Origin: Pisolithus tinctorius
Taxonomy: Eukaryota; Basidiomycota; Agaricomycetes; Boletales; Pisolithaceae
NCBI GenBank assembly: GCA_024663395.1
Contig: JANFAH010000103.1
Span: 1 to 64,000 of the forward strand
Direction: 5' to 3'
Length of the DNA stretch: 64,000 bases
Shown: positions 22,307-33,680 of the stretch, in pieces
Numbering within the stretch: position 1 is the first letter of the stretch
Layout: each line of letters opens with the position of its first letter
Program-made: the position numbers and the translations under genes
The notes under the pieces: model-generated
What the model was told of the DNA's origin: nothing
The model's input: only the letters and a program-made list of their open reading frames with translations
Database searches by the model: none

Positions 22307-22966
22307 TGTGAGGAATCTGCATCCCCTGGACGCGTAAGCCCCTGTCATTAACCGTTCCGTGACTGCTGTTATGTCTGCTCCCCTCTCACGTTCACCATTG
22401 TTCACGCGCTACCTTCCCATGCCCTCGCTCCCTCTCGTGCAATGTTGTACCCGTGGCTGCTGTGCTCTGGTCGCCTCTTTTCCCTCGGACTCTTTCTCTT
22501 ATCACAGTCTCTATTCCTTTAGCGCTTGTAGTATACCCTCGGCCTCTGTTCCGGCTTGTCCGGTCTTATGTGTATGCACTGTTGTGTGGTTTTCCCTTAC
22601 TGTACCTTGTCTACTTAGGTTCTGGGTTTGCCCGGACTATAAAGCCCTGTACTTAGGTACAGAATGATACCTTTTGGCACTCAGAAGGTCACCGTGAGTT
22701 TCCTTTACACTTTGTCTACACCGCACATCTCGCATTCCGCTGCACACGAACTACGTATACCGCTCGCACCGCTCGCATCGCCAGTACTATTCTGTGGACC
22801 ACGCCACGCACGTCACGAACCACTACTGCTACAAAGCGCCAGGTCTCACCTTCTTGTCTCGACAGTCCAGAATCCCTTGGGACGAGCAATTCGTTCCCTT
22901 CATTTTTTATTGTTGTTATCTAAGCCATCTAGCTTGTATTATACAGCTATTTGGATTTTTCCTACA
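22307..22966 (+). repeat. 3' LTR of Ty3 element D (relocated, inverted)
   Basis: 660 bp from TGTGAGGAATC to CCTACA, the same length as the 5' LTR at 40476-41135 and homologous throughout. It has a CCCGGACTATAAAG promoter box. It is inserted in a TRIM LTR, half of which follows at 22967. Confidence 0.85.
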
Positions 22967-23086
22967 CTGGGTGCTCTAACCACTGAGCTATTTGGTCAAG
23001 GTATCTAGGCATACTTGGTGTGGTTTAACCACCAAGTGCTAGTAGGGACTAGTGTTGCTGAGTGCTGGAGTACTACACTTGCAACA
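22967..23086 (-). repeat. TRIM LTR, 5' 120 bp (half)
   Basis: Minus strand begins TGTTGCAAGTGTAG and runs through the hairpins and the A-box of the tRNA-like region to GAGCACCCAG, where element D is inserted. The missing 3' 60 bp sits at 41136-41195. 120 + 60 = 180 = one 176-bp LTR plus a 4-bp duplication. Confidence 0.8.
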
Positions 23087-24339
23087 TGTGGAGGCAAGGG
23101 CATTGCTATAGAAGGCATATACTGGCCAGGCAGAATGATGGAGTGCAGCTGGAGGTGGGGAGAACAATGGACCTAGTACACATAGTATGCACTGGTGAAT
23201 GGGTCAGTAGACTGTGAAGCATGATGACACATAACTTAAGTCAAAAGCACTGACCCACAAAACCTTCATTAATGTCACTGAAAGATGAGGGTCAGTCTTG
23301 ACTGTCATCATGCAATTGATCATTGGATCCACTGGACACCAAGACTGCCCTTGAAGGCTCCAAGCCTTCAAGGCTGTCAAGGGCACCAAGCCCCTGACAT
23401 ATGGTAGAGGAACACACTGAGCATTCTCCCAATACCATGCAGACAGTGTACAGAAGATGAGAGTGTTGCTAAGTACTAGCTGTGGGTGGTGTGAATGTTT
23501 GTTTTGGCTGTGATGATGTAACAATTGTGCAATTGTGAAATGACATGTTAAAGTTCTGTCATTCATTGAAACTTTAGTCACATCGGTAAAAGTGGCCAAA
23601 TCTATTAACAAAGTAGCAACAGTGCACTAGTACTTGTAACTAGGACTTGCTATAAGTAGCTTATCAACATGTCATTACTGTAATGCACAAATGTGTCTCC
23701 TGTGAATATTACAATAGGCAGTCCAGAACATTGAGGAATGAAATATGGAACACAAAACTTATATCTAATCACCCAATTATTTGACAATTTAGAGCCTAGA
23801 CTCAATGTCTTCCTCGAGCACACTGTAAGTCAGGTGTTGCATTCATTTGTGGTGCAGGTCACATGCACAGCAGTACCCATAATATTTCTCACTACTACTA
23901 GCAAGTGCTACCTACTACTTCAAGTTGCCAACACCCCTCCATATAAACCAATTCAGTGCAAGGTAAGTTTGCCTCTATCTTTTCCATCTTACTTTTCCAG
24001 ACAGCCTGGTCGCTCTTTCCATGAACATTTGGAGCATTTGTCCATCAGGTCTCAGGGGTTTGGTGCCCATGAGTTCTTGATAGGCTTGGGGCCTATCAAG
24101 AGTTATCCTCACAGTTTCTGGGGTGTTTCTTCATCAAAATTCAGGCATTGACATAGTCTATATGCATGCAGAGTCAATACACCAATCATTGTCACCTCTT
24201 TGTCAAGAAGACATTTTTTGAAAGTAAGTTATTATTCTCTTTCATTCATACTTTTCTTTCAAACATCCAGTCAACTTATGCTGTACTCAGAGCCAAATGT
24301 TCAGAGCATTTGTCTGCCAAGTGCTCTGGGGTTTAGTGC
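23087..24339. other. Unassigned stretch, probable gene relict
   Basis: No ORF I can support. GTAAGT...TTTTCCAG near 23962-23999 on the plus strand looks like a short intron. Palindromic modules with GGTTTGGTGCC or GGGCTTGGTGCCC lie at 23341-23400, 24048-24105 and 24325-24360. The left edge flanked the original TRIM insertion (CCACA against CCCCA at 41654). Confidence 0.35.
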
Positions 24340-24980
24340 CTCATGAGTTCTCAATAGGCTTTAGCCTCCAGCATAGAAAAGCAAACCAACCTTTGCACAC
24401 AACTAGCAAAGGTGATGGGGAAAGAGATGGAGCAAGTGTGTGATGAACAAAATGAGATTGCAATTGCAGTGTGCTATGAATATCATTTGGGAAATGTACA
24501 GAGTAAAAATGGTATTGGGGAATGATGAAGGAGGTTACCAACCATTTGAACCATAACCACATGGTGCAGTTGGAATAAGGCAGGGAAGAAGGGGTGGATG
24601 ACCAAAAGTATCAAAGAATGACTGTACATAAAATGTAGCCAACTTCTTTTCCATTGCCCAGACACACAATGATGATGCTAATGGCATAATTGGCTCTGCC
24701 AAGTCTGAGGGGCATCCTGGCCATACAGCAAGTAATGCCCAGAGCTTCTCTACACACTCCCATTTCGATTGAAAGTTGGACAAGCTGAGGCCTTGATTTT
24801 GCTGAGGGAAAGGCTCAGCACACATGGTGAGTTCCGAACCACCAGGGAAAATCTGCATAGAGTTCAGAAACAGTGCATTCCTGGTGAGGTAAAATTGTAT
24901 GTACCTGCTGGATGTGATTGAGCCACTCTGAATCCCAATTTGACCACAAGCTAGGCATCATTGCATGGTCAAGAGCAACC

Positions 24981-25270
24981 TGTTCACATTAGGTGCCTGT
25001 GCACCTCAGAGTTCACATTTCTTACTTTATTATATTTCCCATTGACCCTACAACTAGCATTGGACACTTAGCTTCGCTCTAAGTGTCCTTGGTTGTTTCT
25101 GTTTATTGTTTAGCTTTGTTTACCATTTTTGCGCACTTACTGCTGTGTGCCCAGTGAAGTTTTCCTTCAGTCCCTTACACTGGGCACAAGATATGTTATC
25201 TGTAGTATTTTGCTCAATTTCAGTTTCTTACACTGGGCACGAGTGGCCTGAAGCTGTGGTTATCTGAACA
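24981..25270 (+). repeat. Solo copia-type LTR e
   Basis: 290 bp; flanks CAACC (24976-24980) and CGACC (25271-25275) form a target duplication with one mismatch. Inserted in gene H. Confidence 0.85.
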
Positions 25271-26165
25271 CGACCAACTCGAACTGGAAGTTGTGTTCAT
25301 ATAAATCCCATAAAGTCTTGCTTTTCATCATCTGATTGATGGTAGTGAGGTCTGTGAGGGAAATTGAAATATCCTGGAATTGTACATGGCTAGGTATGTC
25401 ATGTTGGAGGCTGACAAGCTCGAGACCGAAGAGGGCAGCAGATTCACATAGTCAGTCACTGGAAAGTGTGGATGAAATCTGCTTGGGAATTGTGTTCAGG
25501 AAATCCCACCAGGACCGAGGGATAACAGGAGACACATCTGAGGCAGAAAGACTAGTGATCCAACCTGCTCAAGAGACTAGCCAATTCCTCAGGTACCTCT
25601 GCTGGTGATCAGAGGACTCGCCCCTCACAAACAGACTCAGGCTGGGAAAGAAGTAAGCTACCTTGGGTGCATTGGGACTAAGCCTTTTTGCATCCTTATT
25701 CATGTCCTTCATGGCAGTGTGCCATGCAGACATAGCAGGGGGAATAGCTGGATTGCTGAGGTCTTCCCACATTTGGGATTCAGAATGACTGACAGCTTGG
25801 CTCCGCTCAAGCCCACAGGGGGATCTGAGCAAAATGTTAAACACACTGAGACAAAATGAATAGGATACATACATGGCTGATTATGTTGTCAAGCCCTTCC
25901 CATCCTAACAGCTCCCATACTTGAACTTGCACTGCTGGAACTTGCAGCATTGGAAGCTGTGGGACCTGTGCTTGTGGGAGTCGAGGCCACACCACTGCTG
26001 GTGCATGGTGGTTCCAGCCAGGGAGCCACAAATTGCTTGAGCCCAATCACCAGGCCTTGTTGAGTGTGCCTGTGGCACAATTCACCAGGGTGGTACCAGG
26101 CACTGTGCCATTTCAGCATCTGCCTGATGTCAAAAACCTCAGGATCCATGACGATGTCATGAGGG

Positions 26166-26455
26166 TGTTCATATGTGGTGCCTGTGCACCTCATTTCGCA
26201 TTTTCTATTTTTAATGTGTTCTCTTCTCACTCTACAGACTTGTAGTGGACACTTAGCTTCGCTCTAAGTGTCCTTGGTTTGCTTTTATTTATTATTTACA
26301 TTTGTTTATCATTTTTGCGCACTTACTGCTCTGTGCCCAGTGAAATTTTATTCAGTCTCTTACACTGGGCACAAGGTATGTTTCCTGCATTATTGACTTC
26401 AATACTAGTCTCTTACACTGGGCACAAGTGGCCTGAAGTTGTGGTTATCTGAACA
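26166..26455 (+). repeat. Solo copia-type LTR in gene H
   Basis: 290 bp with the perfect 5-bp duplication GAGGG (26161-26165 and 26456-26460). It splits an exon of gene H. Confidence 0.92.
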
Positions 26456-27414
26456 GAGGGTGTGTAATCTCAATGGTCTTCAACACTTGCATGTCTGGGG
26501 GTACACAATTGGGTTTCCAGACCATCCAGACAGGCATGCATATTTCAACAAGGCACTGGCAAATGTTGGGGTCTGTTGTGAATGCCCCAATCCAGCAGTC
26601 AAATGAATTGATGAAAGTGCCTGTAGCAGGGTTGAGGTCTGTGTCCAGATATTCTAGCATGCCAAAGATGTCTAGGAGGAGGCATTGACAAAAAGCAACC
26701 AATATGACTGTGTCTTGAAACATAAATGGGAGTTGCTAGAGAAAATTTTAATTAACAAAATCTGAACCAGAAAAAAATCATACCTTCAGACACAGGAGAC
26801 ATCACCAACATGACCCCAGCCATGAATCAGGTCTCAGAGGACCTTCATAGTGGGGGTGCTTCTTTAGCCAATCATGCAAATGTTCGTCTAGTCAATTATA
26901 AATGGTCTCCATTGACTTCCACTTGTTGGCATGAATCCTGCCAACTTTGAAGGCAGACCCTCTTTCCAGCACAAAATCCTCTGCTGACTGGGTAACATTC
27001 CACCACAGCCACTTCCATGTTGGGTTGTCTCCATAGGCCACTTTCTGAGGGACACGGACTCCATGTGTAGCATTCTGTGAACAACTGTGGCCATTGAAAA
27101 CAGTCGATATGGCCAAACTGTCCATTGCATAGGGGCATGATTGTTTCTCCATCGAAGATGAAGGGTTGGGGAACATAGTCAGCATTTGGTGACATGATCC
27201 AGTGGTTGTCACACTTTGCTAGGACACATGCATTGAATGCACCCCATCCCCCTGAAAATAATGATAATCAATTTGAGCTGAGTTAGGGACAGCAAGAATG
27301 CACTGTTGCCAGGGCAGTTGTGCAATGATAATTCATAAGGGTGAATGCTAGCTACATTCATCCTGGAAACAAAAGAAGTTGGTCAGTACCTACTTAAATT
27401 GATGGAGATGATGA

Positions 27415-27590
27415 TGTTGCAATAAATGCAACCAGACAGGGGATTGAACCCTGGACCTCCCAGGTTTTGACCAGGTGCTCTAACCACTGAGCTATTTGGT
27501 CAAGGTATCTAGGCATACTTGGTGTGGTTTAACCACCAAGTGCTAGTAGGGACTAGCATTGCTGAGTGCTGGAGTACTACACCTGCAACA
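27415..27590 (-). repeat. Solo TRIM LTR with tRNA-like sequence
   Basis: 176 bp, TGTTGCA...TGCAACA, with the perfect 5-bp duplication GATGA on both sides. The minus strand carries the A-box (TAGCTCAGTGGTTAGAGC) and B-box (GGTTCAATCCC) of a tRNA-shaped sequence. This shows that the unit transposes or integrates like an LTR. Confidence 0.9.
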
Positions 27591-27868
27591 GATGATGAGG
27601 GGAGAAAAAAATGAATCATGCAGTGTTAAGGCCAGTGTAACTGAAATGAAATGAGAATGTTGCCCTCGATAGGCCTAACTATTGGAGATGTGCTGGTGGC
27701 ATCTTGGGGTTGCCTTCCAGCAACCAGGATTCGGTGTCCTGGTCACAGTCCTGTAACTTGGTGTTGCAGGATCATCATCTACCACTAACTTGCCTAGACA
27801 GTTTATGCATCTGACTGAATTTCATAGATGTCTTTTTGTCAACCAAAACAGCTTACTAGGCATGGTCC

Positions 27869-28157
27869 TGTTCACATTAGGTGCCTGTGCACCTCAGAGT
27901 TCGCATTTCTTACTTTCTTATATTTCCTATTGACCCTACAACTAGCATTGGACACTTAGCTTCGCTCTAAGTGTCCTTGGTTTGTTTCTGTTTATTGTTT
28001 AGCTTTGTTTATCATTTTTGCGCACTTACTGCTGTTGCCCAGTGAAGCTTTCTTCAGTCTCTTACACTGGGCACCAGGTATGTTGTATGTAGTATTTTGC
28101 TCAATTCTAGTCTCTTACACTGGGCACCAGTGGCCTGAAGTTGTGGTTATCTGAACA
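27869..28157 (+). repeat. Copia-type LTR f (left flank GGTCC, right flank TTAAG)
   Basis: 289 bp, the closest relative of LTR b. Its flanks are the mirror of those of LTR b. Confidence 0.85.
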
Positions 28158-28258
28158 TTAAGGTCCCCGTCATCCCTACCCTCTGTCCCTTGTGTCGGAA
28201 GGACTCTAACCCACTATACACTTATTGGTTTACATTCCGTACTGCACTGCCCTTGACC
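28158..28258 (+). repeat. Continuation of the interrupted E-family LTR
   Basis: TTAAG then GTCCCCGTCATC matches 33998 onward of the complete E-family LTR and continues the piece that ends at 17166. It is cut at TTGACC by LTR g. Confidence 0.8.
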
Positions 28259-28543
28259 TGTTACAGTGGTGCCTCTGCACCTCTGTTCGCATTTTCACTT
28301 GTTCTATTGTTATTAGCTATACTAATATGGTCTAAGTTCGCATTCCTACACTATACAGTGTTGTGGTGTGTTGTGACTGTTTGTTTTCCCTTGTTTATCA
28401 TTTTTGCGCACTTAGCAGTTCTGTGTGCCCAGTGTATTTTCTCTTCAGTCTCTTACACTGGGCACAAGGTAATGTCAATACTTAGCTGTTGAATATAGTC
28501 TCTTACACTGGGCACAAGGCCTACTTTGTGGGATATTATAACA
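28259..28543 (+). repeat. Divergent copia-type LTR g
   Basis: 285 bp, TGTTACAG...TATAACA. It keeps the TCTCTTACACTGGGCAC direct repeat and the TTTGCGCACTTA block. Its 3' end (CCTACTTTGTGGGATA) matches the end of the LTR at 31483. Confidence 0.7.
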
Positions 28544-28771
28544 AATACTACATACAACATACCTGGTGCCCAGTGTAAGAGACTGAAGAAAACTTCACTG
28601 GGCAACAGCAGTAAGTGCGCAAAAATGATAAACAAAGCTAAACAATAAACAGAAACAAACCAAGGACACTTAGAGCGAAGCTAAGTGTCCAATGCTAGTT
28701 GTAGGGTCAATAGGAAATATAATAAAGTAAGAAATGCGAACTCTGAGGTGCACAGGCACCTAATGTGAACA
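28544..28771 (-). repeat. Truncated copia-type LTR h
   Basis: Reverse orientation. The outer end (TAATGTGAACA) is intact at 28771, and the other end is cut at GTAGTATT where LTR g abuts. Confidence 0.75.
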
Positions 28772-31482
28772 GTCTGTGCTATTTGAGCCTGTGGTGGGAG
28801 GTCAAACGCATTGTCCTGTCGAGTTTAGCAATGTTCTTCATGTCCCTGCTCTTCGCAATAATCTATTATCTGTGTTATTTCTCTGTCGCACCAAGGGCTT
28901 CACTGTAAGCATCAACTCCTCGCAGATGGCCTTTAGACTTCGCCTGCGACACCCCCTCTTCATTGCGCGAATTTCAGACAACAACTCAGCCTTGCTGGAG
29001 GGTGAGACTGTTCCCCTCACTGAGTATGCAGCTGCAGCTGCAACCCTACCCTCGGATTTCGACCTATGGCACAGGAGACTTGCTCACCACCATCTAGCCG
29101 GTGTAAAGCACCTTCTGGAGCGAAACCTAGTGACAGGAATGACCCTAGACTCGAAAGCTATGCCTGATCCTATCTGTGAACCTTGCCTGGCTGGCAAAAT
29201 GCATGCAAATCCCTTCCCTACCTCATCCTGGCGCGCTTCACGGCCTCTAGAACTCGTTCACAGCGATGTACACCATGTAGGCCACCCATCCTTCTCTGGC
29301 TACAAGTATTGGGTCACTTTCATTGATGATTTCTCTCGCTTTCGCTTTGTTTTGCCTCTGAAAGCGAAGTCTGATGCCATTGAGGCCTTTAAGACCTTCA
29401 AAGCCTTTGCTGAGAACCAGACAGAGCGAAAAATCAAGATTTTGCATGATGATGAAGGAGGGGAGTGCATGAGCAAGGCATTCGATGATTTTACCACCCA
29501 GTGCGGTATCCTGCGCCAGCACACAGTCAGAAATCGACCTCAGCAGCATGAAGTCGCAGAGCGAGCCAACAGGCTACTTTCTGAGCGAATTACAGCGATG
29601 TTGGACGAGTCTGGCCTGCCTAAGGCCTTCTGGGGGGAGTGTCTCGCCTCCTTGGTCCATGTTTGGAACAGATGCCCCACTGAAGCGGTCCAGAATGCGA
29701 CCCCTTATGAGCTCTGGCATGGGAGGAAGCCAGATGTGTCCCACCTTCGAGTTTGGGGCGGTACAGCCTATGTACACATCCAGAAGGACAAGAGGCAATC
29801 CCTGGACCCCCACATGGAGAAATGTGTCTATATTGGCTACCTGAAGACTACAAAGGCTGGAAATTCTACAATCCCACCACAAAGCGCACAGTGATCTCAG
29901 AAAGGGCTGATTTCGATGAGAGGTACTTCCCCATGTCTCCTCGACCTACTAGCCCCTCTCCAGACATTCCTGGACTTCCAAATTCATCCATACCTTCACC
30001 AACACCGCTTTTAACACCCTCACCGACTCCTAATCATCAGTACTACCACCCTAGAGCAGACCTGGACTCTGTGTTCATATGTGGTGCCTGTGCACCTCAT
30101 TTTCGCATTTTCTATTTTTAATTTGTTCTCTGCTCACTCTACAGACTTGTAGTGGACACTTAGCTTCGCTCTAAGTGTCCTTGGTTTGCTCTTATTTAGT
30201 ATTTACATTTGTTTATCATTTGTGCGCACTTACTGCTCTGTGCCCAGTGAAATTTTCTTCAGTCTCTTACACTGGGCACAAGTGGCCTGAAGTTGTAGTT
30301 ATCTGAACACTAGATTGCCTCCAAGGCGAAGACAGAAACCTAGGGAGTGGTGGAAGCTCTCCCCTGCCCAGTTGGATGATGTAGTTGATGAAGATGACAG
30401 TGATGATGAGCTGGCCATGTCTGCAGCTCTCCCTGATGAGCCATTGACTTATGCTGAGGCCATGAAGCGCCCTGATGCAGAAAAATGGTGAGAAGCAGCC
30501 CTAGAGGAGTTAGCTGCGCACCAGAGCAATGGGACTTGGAAACTCGTCCCCAGGTCTGCTGGGAGCAAAGTTATTGGCTCCAAGTGGGTATTTAAGGTCA
30601 AGCGCAATGCTGATGGCTCCATAGACCGCTACAAGGCTCGTCTGGTCGCCAAGGGATATAACCAGCGCCCTGGATTCGATTATCTCGAGGTTTTTGCCCC
30701 TACAGCTTGCCTCTCCTCAATCAGAGTCATCCTGGCTCTTGCTGCACTACAGGACCTCCATCTGCGCTCTGTAGATGTCTCTCATGCCTACCTCAATGGG
30801 GAGATGGATTTGTGAGGTTTATATGGCGCAACCTGAAGGATTTATAGAAGGAGATCCCAAATCACAGGTGTGTCTACTGCAAAAAGCCATCTATGGCAGC
30901 AAACAGGGCAGAAATCGCTGGAACAAGAAGATGCGCTCAGTCCTCGAGTCCCTCGACTTCAGACAGACATATTCCGATGCCAGCATCTACATCTACTCAA
31001 ACAATGGCATCACCATCATTCTCCCTGTTTTTGTCGATGATATGACCCTTGCTTCGCAGTCTGCAGCTGCCATCGACTCCTTTGTCTCTCAACTGAGCAG
31101 ACACTTCAAAATCCACGATCTGGGCCCTACCACTCAGCTGCTAGGCATCAAAATTGACAGGGACCGCTCCAATCACTCGATTTCACTCTCTCAGCGCCAG
31201 TATTGCTTAGATATCTTAGAGCGATTTGGAATGGCTGACTGTAAGCCAATTTCGACTCCCATGGAACCCAATCTCCGCCTATCTCGCCAGCAATCTCCCC
31301 AGACTCCTCAAGAAGTTGAAACAATGCGAAAAGTCCCTTATCTCTCTGCTGTAGGTGCTTTGATGTACCTAGCCACCACCACTCGCCCAGATATTGCCTA
31401 CACTGTCAGAGTTCTGGCCAGATTCAACTCCAATCCTGGCTGGGCTCATTGGCTTGCTGTGAAGCACCTTATGCGCTATCTA
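28772..31482 (+). pseudogene. Copia P2: GAG-pre-integrase, integrase and reverse transcriptase
   Basis: Starts inside the protease/GAG-pre-IN linker (GGQTHCPVEF). The zinc-binding segment LWHRRLAHHH...CEPCLAGK and an integrase D-D-E core follow, then the RT region with VDVSHAYLNGEMD and the catalytic FVDDM box (copia YVDDM type), ending at HLMRYLC before RNase H. Damage: a frameshift near 29845, an LTR insertion at 30072, a TGA at about 30489, and a frameshift near 30808. It overlaps P1 by about 35 bp of homologous sequence, so P1 and P2 come from different copies. Confidence 0.85.
30072..30309 (+). repeat. Copia-type LTR with internal deletion inside P2
   Basis: 238 bp, TGTTCA...TGAACA, with only one of the two TCTCTTACACTGGGCACAAG repeats. 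No clear target duplication (CTCTG left, CTAGA right). Confidence 0.75.
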
Positions 31483-31755
31483 TGTTAAAGTATCCCACAA
31501 AGTAGGCCTTGTGCCCAGTGTAAGAGACTATTATTGAGGGAAATACAACAGGTATCATACCTTGTGCCCAGTGTAAGAGACTGAAGAAAATTTCACTGGG
31601 CACTGAGCAGTAAGTGCGCAAAAATGATAAACAAATGTAAATAATAAATAAAAGCAAACCAAGGACACTTAGAGCGAAGCTAAGTGTCCACTACAAGTCT
31701 GTAGAGTTAGAAAAGAACATAATAAAAGATAAAATGCGAAATGAGGTGCACAGGC
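31483..31755 (-). repeat. Truncated copia-type LTR k
   Basis: Reverse orientation. It begins TGTTAAAGTATCCC directly at the P2 break and is cut at GCACAGGC, 14 bases short of its end, by the right arm of the inverted duplication. Confidence 0.75.
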
Positions 31756-32085
31756 TGTTCAGATAACCACAACTTCAGGCCACTTGTGCCCAGTGTAAGA
31801 GACTAATATTCAGGAAAATACAATAGGTATCATACCTTGTGCCCAGTGTAAGAGACTGAAGAAAACTTCACTGGGCACAGTGCAGTAAGTGCGCAAAAAT
31901 GATAAACAATGATAAACAATAAACAGAAACAAACCAAGGACACTTAGAGCGAAGCTAAGTGTCCAATGCTAATCTGCATGGTCAATAGGACATATAACAA
32001 AGTAATAAATGCGAAAATGAGGTGCACAGGCACCTAATATGAACAGCAACTTTACTTCAGGAGGGTTCCAGCTGACACCAAGCAG

Positions 32086-32357
32086 TGCAGTCCTCAAAGG
32101 CTGCGAAGGCTGGCCCCTCCAAGAGGGCTGCAGATGATGATGACGACAATGACGATGTGGAAGTGGTCGAGAGCCACACATGTGCGAAGGGGAAGGCACC
32201 AGTGCACGGTCGGCTCGATCCCAAGGTCGTGGCCGACCTCTCACAGTTGTTGAGGCTGTTGCATGTGGAGGCCACGGAGTCACACGCTGCCTACCTTCGA
32301 CTTCAGGTGCACATGGATCAGCTTGCCGAGGCACTGGAGAAAATTGGGGTGGAGTAG
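32086..32357 (+). pseudogene. Element D accessory gene, last exon only
   Basis: Plus-strand copy of exon 4 (QSSKAAKAGPSKRAADDDDD ... ALEKIGVE, stop 32355-32357). Exons 1-3 and the zinc cluster are missing here because the arm stops at the LTR. They survive only in the relocated copy at 21203-21997. Confidence 0.75.
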
Positions 32358-33206
32358 AAACGTCTGTAGTTAGTTTAGACTCATTGCATTGCCCAACCCA
32401 CATGTCAGCACACATCGCATTGAATATACCACTTTTCTTGCTTCTGTGCGAAGTTGCAAACGACTCGAAGTGCTTGAAGATGTTCCGCAGGATAGTGCAG
32501 CCGCAGCAGGATATGATGCATGGGGTACCACCCGACTTGTCTTCTTCATGTGACTTTCGACTTCTCTCAACAGTAAGTCCTTGTGAAATGATCTTGACAG
32601 TAGGATGTGACGGAGTGGTGGAGAGAGAGCAGAGGGACTGTTTATTGGGTAACTGTGACGGTCTTTGGGTATTATTTGTAAGGAAACAGAGAACAGACTG
32701 AAAGGAAAAAAGACTAAGGGGCACACGCTGACTGCGCATTCGAAGAAGAAATGCACGGGGTGGTTGCAAGTATCCATGGTATGGAGCGGCCGAAGACGGT
32801 ATCAGCGAGACTAGTAAGAGAGATAGGAGAGATGTTGTTTTAGCTATATACTTATTTGGTGTTTTGTTATTTTTCTGGGCAGTTTTTGACTTTTTGTTAG
32901 CGGTTTTTATGTTTTTGGTGTAAGGACTAGTTATCATTAGAATCACTGGATGAAACCCAGGGTAAAACAGATAAAAGGAAATGAACTATGTCTGATATTG
33001 GGTGGATCAAGTGGTATGCTGGTCACCCCTGCAGGGGACTCTGAACACTGACTGTCCCCAGTCAGCATGGGAGAAGGAACAAGTGGAGCAGAAGAAGCCG
33101 CGGGGAGGCAGGCGAGGCTGCAGAAAGAGGTATGGGTATCGTGGGAGAAGAGGGCATGGGGGAATAGCACAATGGACAAACTGTGGATACTGGAAAGGAC
33201 GGATAG

Positions 33207-33680
33207 TCAGCTGTCCGTGGCAAAAGCCTCTATATCATCTTCAGTGGGATCTTCCTCAGCTTCCTCAAGAAGGCAGTCAAGTTCTTCATCATCCAACCCA
33301 GTAATGTGAGTCACAGTAGTGTGGGTCTGAGACCGTGGGTGGTAGGGAAGTAAGCAGAATGCAGCGAAGCAGAGTTTGGAGATGGAGCCATCCAACTCGG
33401 CCAGCAGGTACGAGCCCCCAGTGGTCCAACGAAGGACAACCATGGGACCAGTGTACTGCAGCTTCGTCTTCCGGTTCAGCTCTTTCTCTATGTGGGAGTT
33501 GTGAACGAGCACGAGGGTGCTGGGAGCAAAGTTATGGTCTTTAATGTGATGCTGAAAGGTGGTTTCGAACTGCTGGATAGACTGGAAGCGTGCGCGGAGG
33601 ATGTTGCCACAGACCTGGTCTAAGTCATCCTGACGCTTCTGTAACTGGCGTGCTCGCCAAGCAATCAGGTCTGTGGTAGT
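33207..33680 (-). pseudogene. Ty3 element D integrase C-terminus
   Basis: Same protein piece as at 19266-19739, here in its original position. It is continuous with the integrase core at 34500 once the solo LTR 33681-34494 and one GTAGT are removed. Confidence 0.88.

Larger units (their letters stand above)
24340..27260 (-). pseudogene. Decayed multicopy gene H, split by two solo LTRs
   Basis: Minus strand, in order: an exon after a TTTTCAG acceptor near 27253 (GWGAFNACVLAKCDN, HWIMSPNADY, FIFDGE); an exon near 26723-26456 (DTVILVAFCQ, CWIGAFTTDP, PVWMVW); after a solo LTR, PHDIVMDPEVFDIRQMLKW to 25889 with a Ser/Thr-rich tail; an exon at 25830-25272; and, after a second LTR, pieces to about 24540 (FPGGSELTMC, FYVQSFFDTF). 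Removing the LTR and one duplication at 26166 restores an open frame. I know such blocks only as an unnamed repetitive fungal protein type. Function unknown; several stops. Confidence 0.5.

Noticed and set aside
17167..28157. A single 11-kb copia element with LTRs b and f
   Set aside because: No primer site after LTR b, no polypurine tract before LTR f, and the GGTCC inner flanks match each other; LTR-LTR recombination explains it better.
17844..31482. P1 and P2 as one copia interrupted by an insertion
   Set aside because: The end of P1 (to 19151) and the start of P2 (28772) overlap by about 35 bp of diverged homologous sequence, so they derive from different copies.
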